Source of the DNA: Paenibacillus piri
GTDB taxonomy: Bacteria; Bacillota; Bacilli; Paenibacillales; NBRC-103111
DNA length: 64,000 bases
Assembly: GCF_004354045.1 (NCBI RefSeq)
Contig: NZ_SMRT01000001.1
Location: forward strand, 434,001-498,000
Direction of reading: 5' to 3'
Shown: positions 43,162 to 51,665 of the stretch, one piece after another
Layout of the letters: every line of letters begins with the position of its first letter
Position numbering within the stretch: position 1 is the stretch's first letter
The notes under the pieces: model-generated
The model's input: the letters and a program-made list of their open reading frames with translations, nothing else
What the model was told of the DNA's origin: nothing
Database searches by the model: none
Made by a program: the position numbers and the translations under genes

Positions 43162-44205
43162 ATGGTTACGATTCGCACGTTCAAAGATAGCCATACTGGC
43201 AATACCGTTAAAGCGATCGGGCAAAAAGGGAGCGATACGGGTCATTTTTATTTTACCGCGATGTCGTGGATGTCTGACAGCCGTCGTTTGGTGGCCAGCG
43301 CGCAGATCGACGCTGAGCGGAATTGTCGTTACCTCCTGATCGATACGGAAACCGGAGAATCGCAGGTTTTGGTCGATGAGGCGGAGTGGGGGGGCGGAAC
43401 CGTATCGTCCGACGATAAGCTGTACTATCCGTCCGGCTCTGCAATTCGCGGTCTCGATCTGCATACAGGGGAAGCCTGGACCGTATGTACGCTTGAACAG
43501 GGCGAGCGATTCCACGAGCCGCTTTCCGTGTCCGGCGACGGCAGGACGATGGGGGTGTACTGGAACGACGGGGATGAATGGACGATCGGGAGAATCGATA
43601 TCGCTTCCGGGACGATTACCGATACATTCGCGCCCGGCTTCGCACAGCCCTACGAAGTGGCCGACCACGCGATGGTCAACCCGGTCGACGACCAGCTTAT
43701 ATTCTTTGCTCATGAAGGCAAGACGGAGCATATTCCGGACCGGCTGTGGACGTTCGATGCGCGAACCGGCAAGTCAAACAATATATACCGCCAGCTGACG
43801 CTGGAGGACGGTACGCTTGGTGAGCATGTCGGACACGAGATGTGGACTTACGATGGGGAAGGCGTCGTATTTGCCAAATATTTTACAAGTCCGATTCAAC
43901 CTGCCGGCATCTACTATGCGGATAAGCGGGGAAGAAGCTCGCATTTCATTAACGGAGATTACAAGTATTGGCATGTGGCGCCGAGCCCCGACGGTCGTTG
44001 GGTCGTCGCCGACACGCATGAGCTGCCGACACGAATCGTGCTTGTCGACCGGCAGGAGCAATCGTCAAGGGTGCTGAGCGTAACGCCATTCTGGTGGAGT
44101 CACCCGGGGCATCCGCATCCGGCGTTCAGCCCTGACAGCAAGAAAGTGACGTACACGTTTGCCGACGAGGATAACCATCTATGGATAGGCATCGTTGAAA
44201 TATAA
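43162..44205 (+). CDS. Oligogalacturonate lyase-like (PL22-type) beta-propeller protein
   Basis: This 347-residue protein consists of repeated WD/TolB-like blades (SWMSDSRRLVASAQI, TVSSDDKLYYPSGS, PSPDGRWVVADTHE and others). It carries the histidine-rich motifs of oligogalacturonate lyases (polysaccharide lyase family 22): DHAMVNPVDDQLIFFAHEG, GEHVGHEMW and HPGHPHPAFSPDSK. Those enzymes bind Mn2+ through such histidines and cut digalacturonate in the cytoplasm. There is no signal peptide, as expected. The ATG at 43162 is chosen because GGAAAGGGGC lies upstream. The enolase-superfamily neighbour supports a sugar-acid pathway, but classic pectinolysis genes are not seen. Confidence 0.72.
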   Translation: MVTIRTFKDSHTGNTVKAIGQKGSDTGHFYFTAMSWMSDSRRLVASAQIDAERNCRYLLIDTETGESQVLVDEAEWGGGTVSSDDKLYYPSGSAIRGLDLHTGEAWTVCTLEQGERFHEPLSVSGDGRTMGVYWNDGDEWTIGRIDIASGTITDTFAPGFAQPYEVADHAMVNPVDDQLIFFAHEGKTEHIPDRLWTFDARTGKSNNIYRQLTLEDGTLGEHVGHEMWTYDGEGVVFAKYFTSPIQPAGIYYADKRGRSSHFINGDYKYWHVAPSPDGRWVVADTHELPTRIVLVDRQEQSSRVLSVTPFWWSHPGHPHPAFSPDSKKVTYTFADEDNHLWIGIVEI

Positions 44206-44302
44206 TGTTCTGCAGGAAGGAGCGAATGAAGTTTATGAACAATCGCTTCATTAAATGCTCCAGTCATGCCTACCCCGCTCACAATCATACCGGTTTAAAC
44301 AA

Positions 44303-44340
44303 GGACCTGGGCGCGACCGCGACCGGGTCTTTTGCTTTTT
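44303..44340 (+). terminator. Terminator after the propeller gene
   Basis: AAGGACCTGG pairs with CCGGGTCTTT around a GC-rich loop, followed by a T-rich tail. Confidence 0.75.
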
Positions 44341-44343
44341 GAT

Positions 44344-44496
44344 TAGGAAATTATGCGCAGCAAATTTCTGTGGATAACCGGGGGCTCCCCCAAAAGTAAG
44401 GTCAAGAGTTGCTTGCACTCTTGACGAAACCCGGTGGACATGGGTTAGCGGAATTGGCTTCGGAGCTTCACGTCACTTTTGGGGAACTTTGTTTTG
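44344..44496 (+). repeat. R3 repeat copy 3
   Basis: Nearly identical to the copy at 25255 over 150 bases. Here the internal hairpin is GTCAAGAGT-TGCTTGC-ACTCTTGAC, better paired than in the other copy. It begins four bases after the T tail of the preceding terminator. The rest of the gap up to 44627 holds a TATAAT at 44567 with a poor -35. Confidence 0.9.
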
Positions 44497-44627
44497 CTTT
44501 TGCTGCGGTTCAAACCGTGAGGCCAGACCGGAGCCAAGGCCATTTTATATATTACGGCGGATTCGGTATAATGAGTACAGTTTGGAAATGAAGCCTCTTA
44601 AAGAAACCAAAGATAAGGAATGATCGT

Positions 44628-45011
44628 ATGAGTACTCAAAGAACCGTAACCGTCTATCAATACCCTCAATGCGGAACATGCCGTATTGCGCTGAAATGGT
44701 TGAAGCAAGAGGGGCTGGAGGTGGAGCCGATCCATGTCTTCGACAATCCGCCCGACAGCGTAACATTGAAAACATTGGTTGGGCAAAGCGGTCTCGATAT
44801 CCGCAAATGGTTCAATACGTCCGGCGAAGTCTACAAAGAAATGAAGCTGAAGGATAAGCTCCCGCAAATGAACGAGGAGCAGATGATCGAGCTGCTCGCC
44901 ACCAATGGCAGATTGATCAAGCGCCCGGTCGTTACCGACGGTTCGAAGGTAACGGTAGGCTTCAAGGAAGATCGGTACGAGCAAATATGGGGCGGATCAA
45001 CAGGCAGTTAA
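44628..45011 (+). CDS. ArsC/Spx-family thioredoxin-fold protein
   Basis: This 127-residue cytoplasmic protein has the ArsC/Spx fold: QYPQCGTCRIALKWL with a redox CxxC pair (Cys15, Cys18), then LVGQSGLDIRKWFNTSGEVY and the late RPVVTDGSKVTVGFKEDRY, as in YusI/YffB and MgsR-like proteins. Spx itself binds RNA polymerase, but its key GSR-type region is not evident. Activity as a small reductase or regulator is undecided. AAGGAATGATCGT precedes the ATG. The protease gene follows by 18 bases. Confidence 0.85.
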   Translation: MSTQRTVTVYQYPQCGTCRIALKWLKQEGLEVEPIHVFDNPPDSVTLKTLVGQSGLDIRKWFNTSGEVYKEMKLKDKLPQMNEEQMIELLATNGRLIKRPVVTDGSKVTVGFKEDRYEQIWGGSTGS

Positions 45012-45029
45012 AAAGGAGCGTGAATCGTA

Positions 45030-46097
45030 TTGCAGCCAAAACGACCGAAAAAAAACAATCCGCTGTGGTTTATCGGCGCGGCAGGCGCTTTTCTGCTAAC
45101 ACAGGGCAAGCTGCTGCTGACTCTTCTCAAATTCGGCAAATTCGGCGGCGTCTTTATTTCCATGCTGGTTTCCATCGGCGCCTACGCCATTATATTTCCG
45201 TGGAGCTTTGCCATCGGATTCGTTCTGCTTATTCTGGTGCATGAAATGGGACACGTCATCGCAGCCAAGCAGAAGGGACTGCCGGTGTCGGCGCCAATGT
45301 TCATTCCGTTCGTCGGCGCGTTTATTAGTATGAAGCGTCACCCGCGGGATGCCGTCACCGAAGCTTATATGGCAATGGGCGGTCCTGTGCTTGGAACCGT
45401 CGGCGCGCTGGCGGTGTTCGGCGCAGCCGTGTATTGGGATCATCCGCTGCTGTATCGTTTGGCGCTGGTCGGTTTTCTGATCAACCTGTTCAATCTGCTG
45501 CCGATCCATCCTCTCGACGGAGGCCGGATCGTAACTGCCGTATCGCGCTGGCTATGGCTGGTCGGTCTTGTCGGCGGGCTGGTGCTCATCATTTACAATT
45601 TTAATATTATTCTTTTTATTATTTGGGCCATGTTTGCCTACGACCTGTATAAAAAATATGTCAGCCACCGGAAAAACGGCGGCGAGAAGCGCGCGATGGC
45701 GGCCAGCTTTTTGATTCCTGCGGAGCCGCTGATTGAACAAGGGTATCTGATTCCCGGCGAGGAGCATAAAAGAGAGCTCGATTTTGTCACGTATTCCGAC
45801 CTGGAAGGTCAGCAGTTTGTTCATGTTTACTGGGATGGCTTGAATTTCAAAGGCACCATTCCGCTTATGCAGCAGTCGCTTATTCACAGGACGCATGTGA
45901 CCCGATTGGAGCGCATTCAAAAGGAAGACGGGCTGCATCTGATGATTCATTGTCAGGTCGATTACGATCCATATATAAACGACAAGTATTATGAGGTTCC
46001 GAGCGCTGCGCGCTGGAAATACGGGATTGCCTATTTTGCGCTCGCCGGATTTTTGTTCGCCATGATGTCGCTCGTTCATAAGGTTGGAAATATATAA
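45030..46097 (+). CDS. Site-2 protease family (M50) membrane metalloprotease
   Basis: This 355-residue membrane protein has a zinc protease core with HEMGH (His71, Glu72, His75) in a membrane segment and the third ligand Asp163 in NLLPIHPLDGG. About six membrane segments occur before residue 215. Then comes a cytoplasmic or extracellular domain of about 110 residues (PAEPLIEQGYLIPGEEHKRE onward) and a final membrane span (about 330-350). The C-terminal extension is unusual for short M50 proteins and I do not recognise it. Start is TTG with AAAAAGGAG 12 bases upstream. Confidence 0.87.
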   Translation: MQPKRPKKNNPLWFIGAAGAFLLTQGKLLLTLLKFGKFGGVFISMLVSIGAYAIIFPWSFAIGFVLLILVHEMGHVIAAKQKGLPVSAPMFIPFVGAFISMKRHPRDAVTEAYMAMGGPVLGTVGALAVFGAAVYWDHPLLYRLALVGFLINLFNLLPIHPLDGGRIVTAVSRWLWLVGLVGGLVLIIYNFNIILFIIWAMFAYDLYKKYVSHRKNGGEKRAMAASFLIPAEPLIEQGYLIPGEEHKRELDFVTYSDLEGQQFVHVYWDGLNFKGTIPLMQQSLIHRTHVTRLERIQKEDGLHLMIHCQVDYDPYINDKYYEVPSAARWKYGIAYFALAGFLFAMMSLVHKVGNI

Positions 46098-46155
46098 GCA
46101 AGGAAAGCATGGTCTAGAGTATTTAATTCCATTAAACAAAAGAGGTTGCTATTAT

Positions 46156-47158
46156 ATGGAACGTTATCAATCCAAGCGGCTGTCCTTACTCGGGTCCGCA
46201 ATTTTTTCCGAAATGGCGCAGTGGAAGGAAGAGGTTCGCGGCCGCGGCATCGACGTGATCGATCTCGGCATCGGCAGTCCCGACAAGCCGCCTTCCAAGC
46301 GGGTGATGCAGGCAATGGAGCAGGCTGTTCGCAAGCCGCAGGCATACGGATATCCGACCTCGGAGGGAAGCCCGGCGTTTCGCAACGCCGTCGCGCGTTG
46401 GTACCGTCACCGCTTCGGAGTGAAGCTCGATCCGCAGAAGGAAATTGTGGCGCTGATGGGTTCCCAGGACGGACTCGCCCATTTGGCGATGGCCATTACC
46501 GATCCGGGCGATACGGCGCTGGTGCCGGACCCCGGTTATCCGATTTACGCGGCGAGCCTTGTATTGGCCGGCGTAACGCCGTATTTTTTGCCGCTCAGAG
46601 AAGAAAACGGCTTTTTGCCGAAGCTCGAAGCTATTTTTGGAAATCGAAGGAGCCAAACAGATTGCCGTCGAATTTCATTCGCTGTCGAAAAGCTTTAACA
46701 TGGCCGGCTGCCGCATCGCCTTCATGGCAGGACAGCCTGATGTTGTAAAGGCGCTGCGCACGTTGAAATCGAATATCGATTACGGCGTTTTTTTGGCGGT
46801 GCAGGAGGCGGGAATCGCCGCATTGGAAGAAGATATGGAGGCGCGGGAGTCGGTAGCGGGCTTGTACGAGCGAAGACGTGACGTAGTAATTGACGGTCTG
46901 GCTGCAGCCGGCTGGACGATTGCGCGACCTAAAGCGACGATGTTCATCTGGGCACGGATTCCGGAAGGCTGGACATCTCGACAAATTTCCCGGGAAATCT
47001 TGTACCGGGCGGGCGTTGTCGTCATTCCGGGCGACGCTTTCGGCAAAGAAGGCGAAGGCTACGTCCGGATCGCACTGGTACAGGAGGAGGATCGGCTGCA
47101 GGAGGCCGTACGGCGGATCGCCCGGTTTCTTCAAACGGCAAAAGCTCCTTCAACATAA
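46156..47158 (+). pseudogene. Aminotransferase gene broken by an internal deletion and frameshift
   Basis: The N-terminal part (46156-46635) reads as a DapL/PatA-like class I aminotransferase (VIDLGIGSPDKPPSKRVMQ, YPTSEGSPAFRNAVARWY, PDPGYPIYAASLVLAGV) up to LPKLEAI. The frame then shifts and a second frame from 46637 continues with EIEGAKQIAVEFHSLSKSFN, containing the PLP lysine, to the normal C terminus at 47158. Compared with intact relatives about 60 residues are missing, including the NPT substrate loop and the PLP-binding Asp/Tyr. The joint lies in GCTATTTTTGGAAATC. Neither half can be active, so this is a pseudogene formed by deletion of roughly 180-190 bases. Confidence 0.88.
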
Positions 47159-47229
47159 AACATGCCGCAGGATGATGTTCGATATATCGGATAATGGGCT
47201 ATTAAGATGGGCGGTTTCGCCCGGTCCGT

Positions 47230-47271
47230 ATGCCTGAAAACGCATAGCATAGTTTATATCAGGCGTTTTCA
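47230..47271 (+). other. Inverted repeat abutting a ribosome binding site
   Basis: TGAAAACGC and GCGTTTTCA (9 of 9 paired) enclose an 18-base loop and end directly at the AAGGAG of the next gene. It could end transcription of the broken aminotransferase or influence translation initiation downstream. Confidence 0.6.
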
Positions 47272-47285
47272 AGGAGAGGATCGAT

Positions 47286-47933
47286 TTGAGCATTCATCAA
47301 CGGGCTGTTGTATCCAGGCTGGCTTCCAGTACGGCCGATGTGTTTGTATCCAAAGGCAGCGAGGTCAACTCGGTGCTGTTGAACCCTAACTGCGGGGGAG
47401 CATCCGATAACAATCTGGGCTTTATTGCGGACGGCACGGTTGTTACTCTGCGCCGCGGAACCAGAAAACGCAAGGTGAAAATCAACATCGGCGACGCTTC
47501 GGAATGTGTGGCCAATTCATTGGAAATGAGCAGGGCGCTGGCAAGGATTTTCCGGCTTCGATCGGAAACGCGGTACCGGCTCACATATAATACGGCGTCG
47601 AAAACATTGACTCTGCACCGTAAGCCGGTGACGCGCGACATGCTGACGATCAGCTCCGGCTCCGCCCAAAGACGGGACCGGGTATCGATAGGATTCGGAC
47701 TCGCATTAAGAATGGGCAACTATTTGAGCAGCGGCCGCTTCATCACACTGAAGCATGGCCGGACCAGGCTTCGGCTGCGGTTCATCCGATTAACCCGCAA
47801 CGATGTGTTCAACACGACCTTCCGCTTGAATCCGACGGTCATCCGATCGCTGGGATTGACCGCCCGGAAAAAATATCGTATCGCCTACGATCAAATCAAC
47901 CGGCGGCTCGTGTTTATTGCGTCCGTTCGTTAA
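47286..47933 (+). CDS. Unknown protein with two similar basic beta-rich domains
   Basis: This 215-residue basic protein is not one I recognise. It contains two similar halves: each has a strand pair with positively charged residues (TVVTLRRGTRKRKVKINIG versus FITLKHGRTRLRLRFIR), a helix with RALARIFRLR or PTVIRSLGLT, and an ending YRLTYNTASKTLTL or YRIAYDQINRRLVF. The halves cover about residues 45-117 and 135-213. The pattern suggests an internal duplication of a beta-rich fold, perhaps AbrB- or double-psi-barrel-like, but that is a guess. The TTG start has AAGGAGAGG 9 bases upstream, and a strong terminator follows. Confidence 0.72.
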   Translation: MSIHQRAVVSRLASSTADVFVSKGSEVNSVLLNPNCGGASDNNLGFIADGTVVTLRRGTRKRKVKINIGDASECVANSLEMSRALARIFRLRSETRYRLTYNTASKTLTLHRKPVTRDMLTISSGSAQRRDRVSIGFGLALRMGNYLSSGRFITLKHGRTRLRLRFIRLTRNDVFNTTFRLNPTVIRSLGLTARKKYRIAYDQINRRLVFIASVR

Positions 47934-47963
47934 GCTTCTCGTTCTCCCGCAACTGCATGGAGC

Positions 47964-47997
47964 TGTCGCAGTGTCGGCCTTGGCCGGCACTTTTTTC
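47964..47997 (+). terminator. Terminator of the duplicated-domain gene
   Basis: AGTGTCGGCC pairs with GGCCGGCACT around a two-base loop, followed by six T residues. Confidence 0.92.
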
Positions 47998-48106
47998 ATT
48001 CATGTCACGATTTTGCACTTTACTCTGTCGTTAAATTGCAATTCAAAGTTTCGGGCAATCATGCTAAGATAAGGGCGAGTCATTATTTTACAGGAGGAAT
48101 ATACAT

Positions 48107-49189
48107 ATGTCCGCTAAAGTAAAAGTAGCTGTAATCGGGTGTGGAGGCATTGCAAACGGCAAGCATCTGCCTGCGCTGTCCAAGCTGGGACAAGTTGAAC
48201 TTGTCGCTTTTTGTGACATCGTTATGGAGAAAGCGAAGCAAGCGGCTGAGAAATATGGTGTCGCGGGAGCGAAGGTTTACGAAAGCTATCAAGAGCTATT
48301 GAACGACGGCTCCATCGACGTGGTGCATGTATGTACGCCGAACGATTCGCATGCGGATATTTCGATTGCGGCCTTGGAGTCCGGCAAGCATGTCATGTGC
48401 GAAAAGCCGATGGCCAAAACGGCGGCGGATGCGCGCCGGATGGTGGAAGCGGCCAAAAGAACGGGCAAAAAGCTGACTGTCGGCTACAATAACCGTTTCC
48501 GCTCGGACAGCATGTACTTGAAAAAGGTTTGCGAGGAAGGCGAGCTGGGTGAAGTTTACTTTGCCAAGGCGCATGCGATTCGCCGCCGTGCCGTACCGAC
48601 CTGGGGTGTATTTCTGGATGAAGAGAAGCAGGGCGGAGGTCCGTTGATCGACATCGGCACGCATGCGCTCGATTTAACCTTGTGGGTTATGAACAACTAC
48701 GAGCCGAAGGCCGTACTTGGGACGACGTTCCATAAGCTGTCGCAGAAAGAAAACGCTGCCAATGCATGGGGCTCATGGGACCCGAAAAAATTTACTGTCG
48801 AGGATTCGGCTTTCGGCATGATTACGATGAAAAATGGCGCAACCATCATTCTCGAATCAAGCTGGGCGTTAAATACGCTGGACGTGAAGGAAGCGAAATG
48901 TACGCTGAGCGGTACGGAAGGCGGGGCGGACATGGAGGACGGCTTGCGAATTAACGGCGAGAAGCACAGCCGGCTGTATAAAAATCAAATTCAGCTTGAT
49001 GCGAAAGGCGTCGACTTTTACGACGGCAAGCAGGAGAGCATGCAGGATACGGAAATCCGCCTGTGGATCGACGCCGTATTGAACGACAAGCAGCCGATTG
49101 TTACCCCTGAGCAAGCTTGTGTCGTATCGGAAATTCTTGAAGCGATTTACGAATCTGCGAAAACGGGCAAAGCCGTTTACTTCGATTAA
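48107..49189 (+). CDS. Gfo/Idh/MocA family oxidoreductase
   Basis: This 360-residue NAD(P)-dependent sugar or cyclitol dehydrogenase has a Rossmann start VAVIGCGGIANGKHLP and the catalytic Lys100 in CEKPMAKT, with GGGPLIDIGTHALDL giving the second catalytic His. Relatives oxidise inositol, glucose or other sugar derivatives. An excellent CAGGAGGAATAT ribosome site lies before the ATG. A paralogue follows 20 bases downstream on the same strand; such tandem pairs often act in one degradation pathway. Confidence 0.92.
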   Translation: MSAKVKVAVIGCGGIANGKHLPALSKLGQVELVAFCDIVMEKAKQAAEKYGVAGAKVYESYQELLNDGSIDVVHVCTPNDSHADISIAALESGKHVMCEKPMAKTAADARRMVEAAKRTGKKLTVGYNNRFRSDSMYLKKVCEEGELGEVYFAKAHAIRRRAVPTWGVFLDEEKQGGGPLIDIGTHALDLTLWVMNNYEPKAVLGTTFHKLSQKENAANAWGSWDPKKFTVEDSAFGMITMKNGATIILESSWALNTLDVKEAKCTLSGTEGGADMEDGLRINGEKHSRLYKNQIQLDAKGVDFYDGKQESMQDTEIRLWIDAVLNDKQPIVTPEQACVVSEILEAIYESAKTGKAVYFD

Positions 49190-49209
49190 TCCCGAAGCGG
49201 AGGTAGCTT

Positions 49210-50229
49210 ATGATTAGAGTTGCGATGCTTAGCTTTTGGCATGTACATGCCAAAGATTACGCCCGTCAGGCCAATGAGCACCCGGACACCGAAATTGTAG
49301 CCGTATGGGATGAATTGCCTGAGCGGGGACGTAAGGAAGCGGCGGAGCGAGGCGTCCGGTTCTATGAAGACCTGAACGAGCTGCTCGCTCAGCAGGATAT
49401 CGATGCGGTTATCGTCGATACGCCGACGAACGTGCATAAAGAAGTAATCACAGCCGCCGCAAAAGCCGGCAAGCATATTTTTACCGAAAAGGTTGTCGCT
49501 ACGACGATAAAAGCGTGCAACGACATTATGGCAGCCGTCGAGGCTGCAGGCGTCAAGCTGACCGTTTCGCTGCCGCGTCTGAATTTTAACTATACGCTCG
49601 CCGTACAGGACATTCTCTCCCGAGGCTTGCTTGGCGAGCTGACTTTGGTTCGCACGCGTCTATCCCATAATGGCGCCATTCCATCGGAGCGCGGGCCGCA
49701 AGGGTGGCTGCCTCTGCACTTTTACAATGAGGAGCAATGCGGAGGCGGTGCGATGATCGATTTGGGCTGCCATCCCATGTACTTGGCGCGTCTGTTTCTG
49801 GGATTGCCCGAGAGCGTGACCGCCAATTACGGCTATGTCACCGGTAAAGAGGTCGAGGATAACGCCGTGACGGTGCTGCGCTACGCAAACGGCGCTTTGG
49901 CAATCGTTGAGGCCGGCTTTGTCAACCGTTTCTCGCCGTTCGTCATCGAGGTTCACGGGACCGAGGGCAGCCTGCTGTACTCGTCGCACGACGACAAGCT
50001 GCTGGTCCGCAGCGCCAAGCTTGGCGAAGAAGCGATGAAGGAATGGCAGGTACAGGAGCTGCCGGAAGAACGGCAATCGGCGTTCCACCAGTGGGTGGAC
50101 CACATCCGTAACGGAACGGTCGCGGCCGACAACATTCAAATGGCGTTGGATTTGACCCGCTTAATGGAAGCGTCCAACACGTCGGCGCGCACAGGTGCGG
50201 CGTTCAAGCTGAACGACCTTGCGGAGTGA
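49210..50229 (+). CDS. Gfo/Idh/MocA family protein with atypical cofactor motif
   Basis: This 339-residue paralogue shares the overall fold (GGGAMIDLGCHPMYLARLFL) but its N terminus reads MIRVAMLSFWHVHAKDYA, without the usual GxGxxG, and the catalytic box is TEKVVATT rather than EKP, keeping Lys94. It may bind cofactor differently or play a supporting role. AAGCGGAGG precedes the ATG. The stop codon TGA at 50227 is provided by R1 copy 4. Confidence 0.88.
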   Translation: MIRVAMLSFWHVHAKDYARQANEHPDTEIVAVWDELPERGRKEAAERGVRFYEDLNELLAQQDIDAVIVDTPTNVHKEVITAAAKAGKHIFTEKVVATTIKACNDIMAAVEAAGVKLTVSLPRLNFNYTLAVQDILSRGLLGELTLVRTRLSHNGAIPSERGPQGWLPLHFYNEEQCGGGAMIDLGCHPMYLARLFLGLPESVTANYGYVTGKEVEDNAVTVLRYANGALAIVEAGFVNRFSPFVIEVHGTEGSLLYSSHDDKLLVRSAKLGEEAMKEWQVQELPEERQSAFHQWVDHIRNGTVAADNIQMALDLTRLMEASNTSARTGAAFKLNDLAE

Positions 50230-50342
50230 ACTCGTTCAGCTTTGCTGAACATCGGGGAATCAGTTGGGGACTCTACCCCACCTGAATCAAGGCCCACCTT
50301 AGAGGCGGGGATCTTAACCCGATAAAGTCGTAATCGGATAAA
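50224..50342 (+). repeat. R1 repeat copy 4
   Basis: This copy begins GAGTGAACTCG with TGA as the stop of the preceding gene, the same joint as in copy 3. Differences include GAATCAGTTGGGG and CTGAATC in the second hairpin and GCGGGGA in the third. A terminator and a hairpin array follow. Confidence 0.92.
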
Positions 50343-50365
50343 TTCGGTTTGATGTATAACGAGGC

Positions 50366-50418
50366 TTGCCCGTACCCCTGCTCTTTCGGCGTGGACACGG
50401 GCGGCTTTTTCCTTTTAT
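50366..50418 (+). terminator. Terminator after the Gfo/Idh pair
   Basis: GCCCGT pairs with ACGGGC around a loop of about 25 bases, followed by GGCTTTTTCC. Confidence 0.65.
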
Positions 50419-50451
50419 GTTAGCAAGCTTTTCACCGAAAAGCTCAGCTTA

Positions 50452-50602
50452 CGCTTACGACGCAGTTTTGCTTACGCAAAACTTAGTCTATGCTTACGAC
50501 GCAGTTTTGCTTATGCAAAACTTAGTCTATGCTTACGACGCAGTTTTGCTTATGCAAAACTTAGTTTACGCTTACGACGCAGTTTTGCTTACGCAAAACT
50601 TG
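50452..50602 (+). repeat. Four 39-bp tandem repeats with perfect hairpins before the AraC gene
   Basis: The unit GCTTACGACGC + AGTTTTGC-TTAY-GCAAAACT + TAGTCTAT recurs four times with a period of 39 bases. Each unit has an 8-base perfect stem (AGTTTTGC/GCAAAACT) and a TTAC or TTAT loop; changes between units fall mainly in loops and linkers. The last stem ends four bases before the GTAGGAGG ribosome site of the next gene. It is not a CRISPR, since there are no variable spacers. Confidence 0.93.
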
Positions 50603-50617
50603 TAGGAGGACACATCC

Positions 50618-51589
50618 ATGGATCTGGGGCGTACCACACCGAAGCCTTACCCTTTCGAATTGATGCTGGAGCAGCCGAACGCCTTGGATCGGCTTGATGT
50701 CGAGTTCCGGTGGGGCAATTATGGAATCCGCATGTTCCGGTTTCACCATACATGCTTTCCCCCTGGCCGCATTGTCTCCTTTCACAAGCATTCCGATTAT
50801 GAATTTCATTTCATCCCCCGGGGCAAGGGCAAAGTGATTTTGGGAGAGACGCCATATGCGCTGCAGGAAGGAATGCTGTATCTCACAGGCCCGAACGTGC
50901 TCCATTACCAGGAGGCGGATGCTCACGAGGCGATGGATGAGCTATGCCTGCACATCGATATCGTGAAGCTGAACGGTGAAAGCGACGAGCCGTCCTCGAA
51001 TATGTCGAACTGGGTAAGCAAGTGGGAAATTGCGGAGGCGCAAGCCTGCATCCAGCAGCTTCAGCAGCTGCCGGTCAAGCCTGTGGCGGACCAGCATCGG
51101 GCGATGGAATGCTTCCTGACCGCTTATCGCGCCTGGTCTGAAAATCAACCGGGTTTATTTACGGTCATAAAACAATCGATTATCCAAATATTGCTCCGCA
51201 CGACCCGCGCCTATGCATCGGTACCGCAGCCGGATTTGCCGTCCCGGGATATGAAGCATTACCGCTACAAGCTGGCGGAGCAGTTTATTAAAGATAATTA
51301 CATGGAGCCGCTGACGCTGGAAACGGTGGCCGAGCGGGTGCAGATCAGTCCGCGCCAGCTGCAGCGCGTTTTTCGCGACCATACCGGGGGAACTTTCAGC
51401 GAATATATCGAGCAAGTTCGCCTGGCGCATATTTGCAGTGAATTGAGCCTGAACGATTTGACGATCGATCAGATCGCATTTCAAAACGGCTTCTCCAGCG
51501 CCAATTACTTACACTACGTGTTCAAAAGAAAGTTTGGCACGACCCCGAACCAATACCGGGCCCGGCATGGTGGAAGCTTGAAAACATAG
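50618..51589 (+). CDS. AraC-family transcriptional regulator
   Basis: This 323-residue regulator has an N-terminal cupin-like sensing domain (about 25-115, FHHTCFPPGRIVSFHKHSDYE-type strands, with HKHSDYEFHF resembling a ligand pocket) and two C-terminal helix-turn-helix motifs (about 218-318: LETVAERVQISPRQLQRVF and TIDQIAFQNGFSSANYLHYV). Such proteins usually activate sugar utilisation genes. The adjacent Gfo/Idh pair is a natural candidate target. GTAGGAGG lies 9 bases before the ATG, just after the hairpin array. Confidence 0.92.
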   Translation: MDLGRTTPKPYPFELMLEQPNALDRLDVEFRWGNYGIRMFRFHHTCFPPGRIVSFHKHSDYEFHFIPRGKGKVILGETPYALQEGMLYLTGPNVLHYQEADAHEAMDELCLHIDIVKLNGESDEPSSNMSNWVSKWEIAEAQACIQQLQQLPVKPVADQHRAMECFLTAYRAWSENQPGLFTVIKQSIIQILLRTTRAYASVPQPDLPSRDMKHYRYKLAEQFIKDNYMEPLTLETVAERVQISPRQLQRVFRDHTGGTFSEYIEQVRLAHICSELSLNDLTIDQIAFQNGFSSANYLHYVFKRKFGTTPNQYRARHGGSLKT

Positions 51590-51665
51590 CTGAAAACGAG
51601 CATCGATTATCTTGTCGAAACGAAGGCCATGTGGTAAAATGCATTCTAATTGCTAATTGAATACG

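Noticed and set aside
50452..50602. Possible CRISPR array
   Set aside because: The units follow each other without variable spacers, and no cas genes are present.
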